From the NCBI GenBank assembly GCA_030038885.1, contig JASHQY010000038.1:1-8871 (forward strand): a DNA stretch of 8,871 nt, written 5' to 3'. Numbering within the stretch: position 1 is the stretch's first letter; each line of letters starts with the position of its first letter. Below are positions 7,283-8,871 of the stretch, in pieces. A program made the translations under genes and the position numbers. Source of the DNA: Thermoplasmata archaeon. Its GTDB lineage: Archaea > Thermoplasmatota > Thermoplasmata > Lutacidiplasmatales > UBA184. The notes below the pieces were generated by a model. It saw only the letters and a program-made list of their open reading frames with translations, made no database searches and was not told the DNA's origin.

Positions 7283-7726
7283 TCACGAAACGGGCGTTAA
7301 GGGGAGGGTCGGCAGCTCGTCGACCGCGAGGTAGTCCGGCTCGAACGAGAGCAGCGGGCCCGCGAGCGCCCCCGCGGCCGGCGGGGGTTCGGTCGCGGGC
7401 GACGCGGTCGATCCCCACTTCCGCCGGCGGGTCGGGAACGAGAACTCCTTCACGGTGCCGTCGCGCATCCGCACGGTCCAGTAGATCCGCTCGGGCGTGC
7501 GGTTCGGCACGACCCGGTGGCCGAGCGGAGCGAAGTCGGCGTAGCCGCGCACCTCGATCGCTCCCTCGGGGCACGCCTTCACGCACGCGAAGCACTCCCA
7601 ACACATCGCGGGCTCGACGTTGTACGCGCGGCCCTGCGCCGGATCGATGTGCATGATGTCCGAGGGGCAGATGTCGACGCACTGCATGCAGCCCTTGCAC
7701 TTCTCCGGCAGCACGTAGGTCGGCAA
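7283..7726 (-). CDS. aprB: Adenylylsulfate (APS) reductase, beta (ferredoxin-like) subunit, with shortened cluster loop
   Basis: AprB feeds electrons to or from the AprA flavin through two [4Fe-4S] clusters. The 147-residue product has eight cysteines: 10, 13, 16 and 20 (CKGCMQCVDICP) and 42, 45, 48 and 52 (CWECFACVKACP). Trp43 matches the tryptophan (Trp48 in A. fulgidus) that bridges cluster and FAD. The following AIEVRGYADFAPLG and WTVRMRDGTVKEFSF segments are AprB-specific, and the Pro/Ala-rich tail (from about 105) is the part that in known structures embraces AprA. Oddly, the first motif lacks the usual loop: A. fulgidus and Desulfovibrio have eight residues between the second and third cysteines, here there are two. 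The start is TTG, giving LPTYVLPEKC, colinear with the usual MP-x-(Y/F)-V opening, with GGGGAGG just upstream. The frame is open further upstream but that stretch is not protein-like. Confidence 0.95.
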   Translation of the reverse strand: MPTYVLPEKCKGCMQCVDICPSDIMHIDPAQGRAYNVEPAMCWECFACVKACPEGAIEVRGYADFAPLGHRVVPNRTPERIYWTVRMRDGTVKEFSFPTRRRKWGSTASPATEPPPAAGALAGPLLSFEPDYLAVDELPTLPLTPVS

Positions 7727-7730
7727 CGAT

Positions 7731-7737
7731 CCTCCCC
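7731..7737 (-). promoter_or_regulatory. Shine-Dalgarno site fixing the TTG start of aprB
   Basis: The minus strand reads GGGGAGG, then ATCG, then TTG at 7726. It supports the TTG start over the in-frame ATG nearly 300 bases upstream at 8020, which would add about 98 low-complexity residues and run through the DUF1059 gene. Confidence 0.75.
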
Positions 7738-7760
7738 GACGGATGGACCCGGGCGGCGAC

Positions 7761-7785
7761 CCTTGTACGCAAGAAAAGGATTGCC
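7761..7785 (-). promoter_or_regulatory. Possible promoter for aprBA
   Basis: The minus strand contains an AT-rich island, CAATCCTTTTCTTGCGTACA, in otherwise GC-rich DNA. A box centred on TTTTCTT (about 7773) would place transcription start near 7747, about 20 bases before aprB and just above its Shine-Dalgarno site. It is not a good TATA consensus. The same T-rich run could instead help end transcription of the upstream gene pair. Confidence 0.3.
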
Positions 7786-7829
7786 CCTCGATCGTACCGC
7801 GCGGGCGGGCCCCCCGCTCGGGGGTGGTC

Positions 7830-8027
7830 TCACGCGGGTCGGATCGCCGCCGCGACGCGGGCGGCGAGCTCGCCGGAAACCTCGGGGAGGCCGTGCGCGC
7901 AGCGGGCGTGGTCCCGGAACCGGGACTGGACCTCGTCGGCCGACGCCGCGCGGAGCGACCATTCGCACGCGTAGCCCACGTCGCGGCAGGAGAACGCGCG
8001 GGGGCCCTCGTCGATCGCACCGGTCAT
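7830..8027 (-). CDS. DUF1059 family small protein
   Basis: This 65-residue protein belongs to the DUF1059 family of small, uncharacterised proteins, sometimes labelled predicted metal-binding. The family hallmarks are all present: FSCRDVGYACEW at 12-23, with Cys14, Asp16, Gly18, Cys21 and Trp23; then His40 and HG at 45-46; then an amphipathic helix (ELAARVAAAIR, 53-63). Cys14, Cys21, His40 and His45 could form a metal site, but that is inference. An extra Cys43 is present. It starts with an ATG that overlaps the TGA of the upstream Rossmann protein as ATGA and has no strong ribosome site, so it is probably translated by coupling. It lies about 100 bases upstream of aprB on the same strand. 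Function is unknown. Confidence 0.88.
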   Translation of the reverse strand: MTGAIDEGPRAFSCRDVGYACEWSLRAASADEVQSRFRDHARCAHGLPEVSGELAARVAAAIRPA

Positions 8028-8665
8028 GGCGACGCCACCGTGAACCGCCGTCGGATATGATGGGGGGTCTCGAGCTCGTCGACCACGGCCACGGCGAAGT
8101 CCTCGGCGGAGATCCGGCTCTCCCCGTGGGCGTCCGTGAGCAGCTGGTCGCCGCCCGCGCGGTAGTGCCCGCTGCGCGCGCCGGGTTCGATCTGCGCCGC
8201 GGGGGCGATCACGGTCCACTCGAGCTCGGGCTCGTCGCGATACACCGCGAGCGCCGCCCGGTGCGCTTCGGCGAGCGGCTTCCAAGCGGCCGGGAACTCC
8301 GAAGTGTCCATCAGCTCGACTCCCGGGCGGACCTCGAGGCTGCCCGCGCCGCCCACGACCACGAGGCGCGGGACGCCGGCCCGCTTGAGTCCGGCGATCA
8401 GGCCCCGGGCCGAGGAGAGGAGCACGGACGGGTCCTGCCCCGGACCCGGACCGATCGCGGAGACGACCGCGTCCGCCCCCCGCACCGCTTCGGTGACGCT
8501 CGCGGCGTTCGTCGTCTCGGCCGCCGCGGATCCGGTGCCCGCCACGATCGGCCTCGGCTTGGACCCCGCGTGGTCCACCACCCGAACGGTGTGCCCGCGC
8601 CGGACGAGCTCGGTCGTGATCCGCGATCCGATCATCCCGCGCCCGCCGAACACTGCCACGCGCAT
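8024..8665 (-). CDS. NAD(P)-binding Rossmann protein, COG2910 / atypical SDR type
   Basis: This 213-residue protein is a single-domain NAD(P)-binding Rossmann protein resembling COG2910 (putative NADH-flavin reductase, BVR-B/YwnB-like atypical short-chain dehydrogenases). The dinucleotide motif is G7-G8-R9-G10-M11-I12-G13; the usual GATG form is replaced by GGRG. DAVVSAIGPG (about 68-77) is the family strand-4 region, and LVVVGGAGSLEV follows at about 100-111. The C-terminal part, with the GGDQLL segment, then SRISAEDFA and finally HIRRRFTV, closely fits the COG2910 pattern. No classical YxxxK dyad is seen, as expected for atypical members. I chose the ATG at 8665 because the Rossmann strand begins at once (MRVAVFGG); the frame is open further upstream but that extension is Arg-rich and without fold. 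It overlaps DUF1059 by four bases. Substrate is unknown. Confidence 0.9.
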   Translation of the reverse strand: MRVAVFGGRGMIGSRITTELVRRGHTVRVVDHAGSKPRPIVAGTGSAAAETTNAASVTEAVRGADAVVSAIGPGPGQDPSVLLSSARGLIAGLKRAGVPRLVVVGGAGSLEVRPGVELMDTSEFPAAWKPLAEAHRAALAVYRDEPELEWTVIAPAAQIEPGARSGHYRAGGDQLLTDAHGESRISAEDFAVAVVDELETPHHIRRRFTVASP

Positions 8666-8871
8666 GCTTGCCGGCCGAGGGCTCCGAGGTCGCCGGAGGT
8701 ATTTGATGGCCATCGGGGCCGTGCCGCGCAACCGATGCGAAGCGCGGAGCAGTCGGACCTCGGGAGCAGCGCCGACCTTCGCGGTGCCACGGCTCGACCG
8801 CGCGTCCCGAAAGTACATCTGGGCCATCGGACCTTCCGGACGCACCGGTGACGCTCCCCGAAGGCGACCCA
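8666..8871. other. Right-edge segment without a recognised gene
   Basis: About 205 bases lie upstream of the COG2910 gene. Several frames stay open to the window edge on both strands, as expected at this base composition, but none gives a protein segment I recognise. Apart from the weak TATA-like box I see no repeat, RNA gene or terminator here. Confidence 0.5.
8699..8706 (-). promoter_or_regulatory. Possible TATA box for the COG2910-DUF1059 pair
   Basis: The minus strand reads TCAAATAC, the most AT-rich spot above the ATG at 8665, centred about 38 bases upstream. The predicted transcript would start near 8677 with a leader of about 12 bases and no Shine-Dalgarno site. The match to a TATA box is weak. 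Confidence 0.35.

Noticed and set aside
7811..7824. CCCCC-GCTC-GGGGG hairpin after DUF1059 as an intrinsic terminator
   Set aside because: The stem is only five pairs and the nearest T-rich run on the minus strand is over 30 bases further on.
7727..8020. N-terminal extension of aprB to an in-frame ATG
   Set aside because: It would overlap DUF1059 with an Arg/Ser/Pro-rich sequence. The TTG start with GGGGAGG matches the usual AprB N-terminus.
8666..8845. N-terminal extension of the COG2910 protein, starting at an upstream in-frame ATG
   Set aside because: Sixty extra Arg/Pro/Ser-rich residues would precede a Rossmann strand that normally sits at the very N-terminus.
8706..8871. Plus-strand open frame running off the right edge from an ATG
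   Set aside because: The 55 visible residues look like no known protein, there is no TATA box or ribosome site upstream, and open frames are common by chance at this base composition.
1..8871. CRISPR arrays, tRNA or rRNA genes, insertion sequences, toxin-antitoxin or phage-defence genes
   Set aside because: Scanning by eye found no regular repeat-spacer pattern, no tRNA-like cloverleaf, and no transposase or nuclease motif. A weakly conserved RNA could still be missed.

Overview
This GC-rich window (well over 60% G+C by eye) most likely comes from a high-GC archaeon, perhaps a member of the Thermoplasmatota. The lineage is an inference. The reasons are: TATA-type boxes (TTATAT, TTTATA, and a weaker CAAATAC) lie about 26 to 38 bases before first-in-operon start codons; those first genes lack a convincing Shine-Dalgarno site, or would lose it if transcription began 26 bases below the TATA box; and several downstream genes carry strong AGGAGG/GGAGG sites. 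GTG and TTG starts are common. A high-GC bacterium cannot be fully excluded from the sequence alone.

Layout. (1) 1-2479, minus strand: the start of a 2-oxoacid dehydrogenase operon, transcribed E1-alpha, E1-beta, then the N-terminus of the E2 lipoyl acyltransferase, which is cut by the left edge. The E1 motifs look branched-chain-type rather than classical pyruvate-type. (2) 2480-2770: a divergent intergenic region with a TATA box for each flanking operon, a perfect 10-bp-stem hairpin, and a dyad-symmetric operator candidate that overlaps the rightward TATA box. (3) 2771-5413, plus strand: a compact three-gene ABC-2 exporter operon (ATPase plus two different permeases), substrate unknown. (4) 5429-7726, minus strand: aprB-aprA, the two subunits of dissimilatory adenylylsulfate (APS) reductase, convergent with the exporter and separated from it by 15 bases. 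(5) 7830-8665, minus strand: a COG2910-type NAD(P)-binding Rossmann protein overlapping by ATGA with a tiny DUF1059 protein. Both lie upstream of aprBA on the same strand. (6) 8666-8871: no recognisable gene.

How the genes fit together. The E1/E2 genes make an acyl-CoA from a 2-oxoacid. The exporter is a self-contained unit. AprAB interconverts APS and sulfite plus AMP. Its active-site residues are all present compared with Archaeoglobus fulgidus AprA, so it should be active, but the window holds no sat, dsr, qmo, aprM or hdr-type partner. Direction of catalysis and electron partner therefore cannot be read here. The most unusual molecular feature is AprB: the loop that normally lies between the second and third cysteines of its first cluster motif is missing, giving ordinary ferredoxin spacing.
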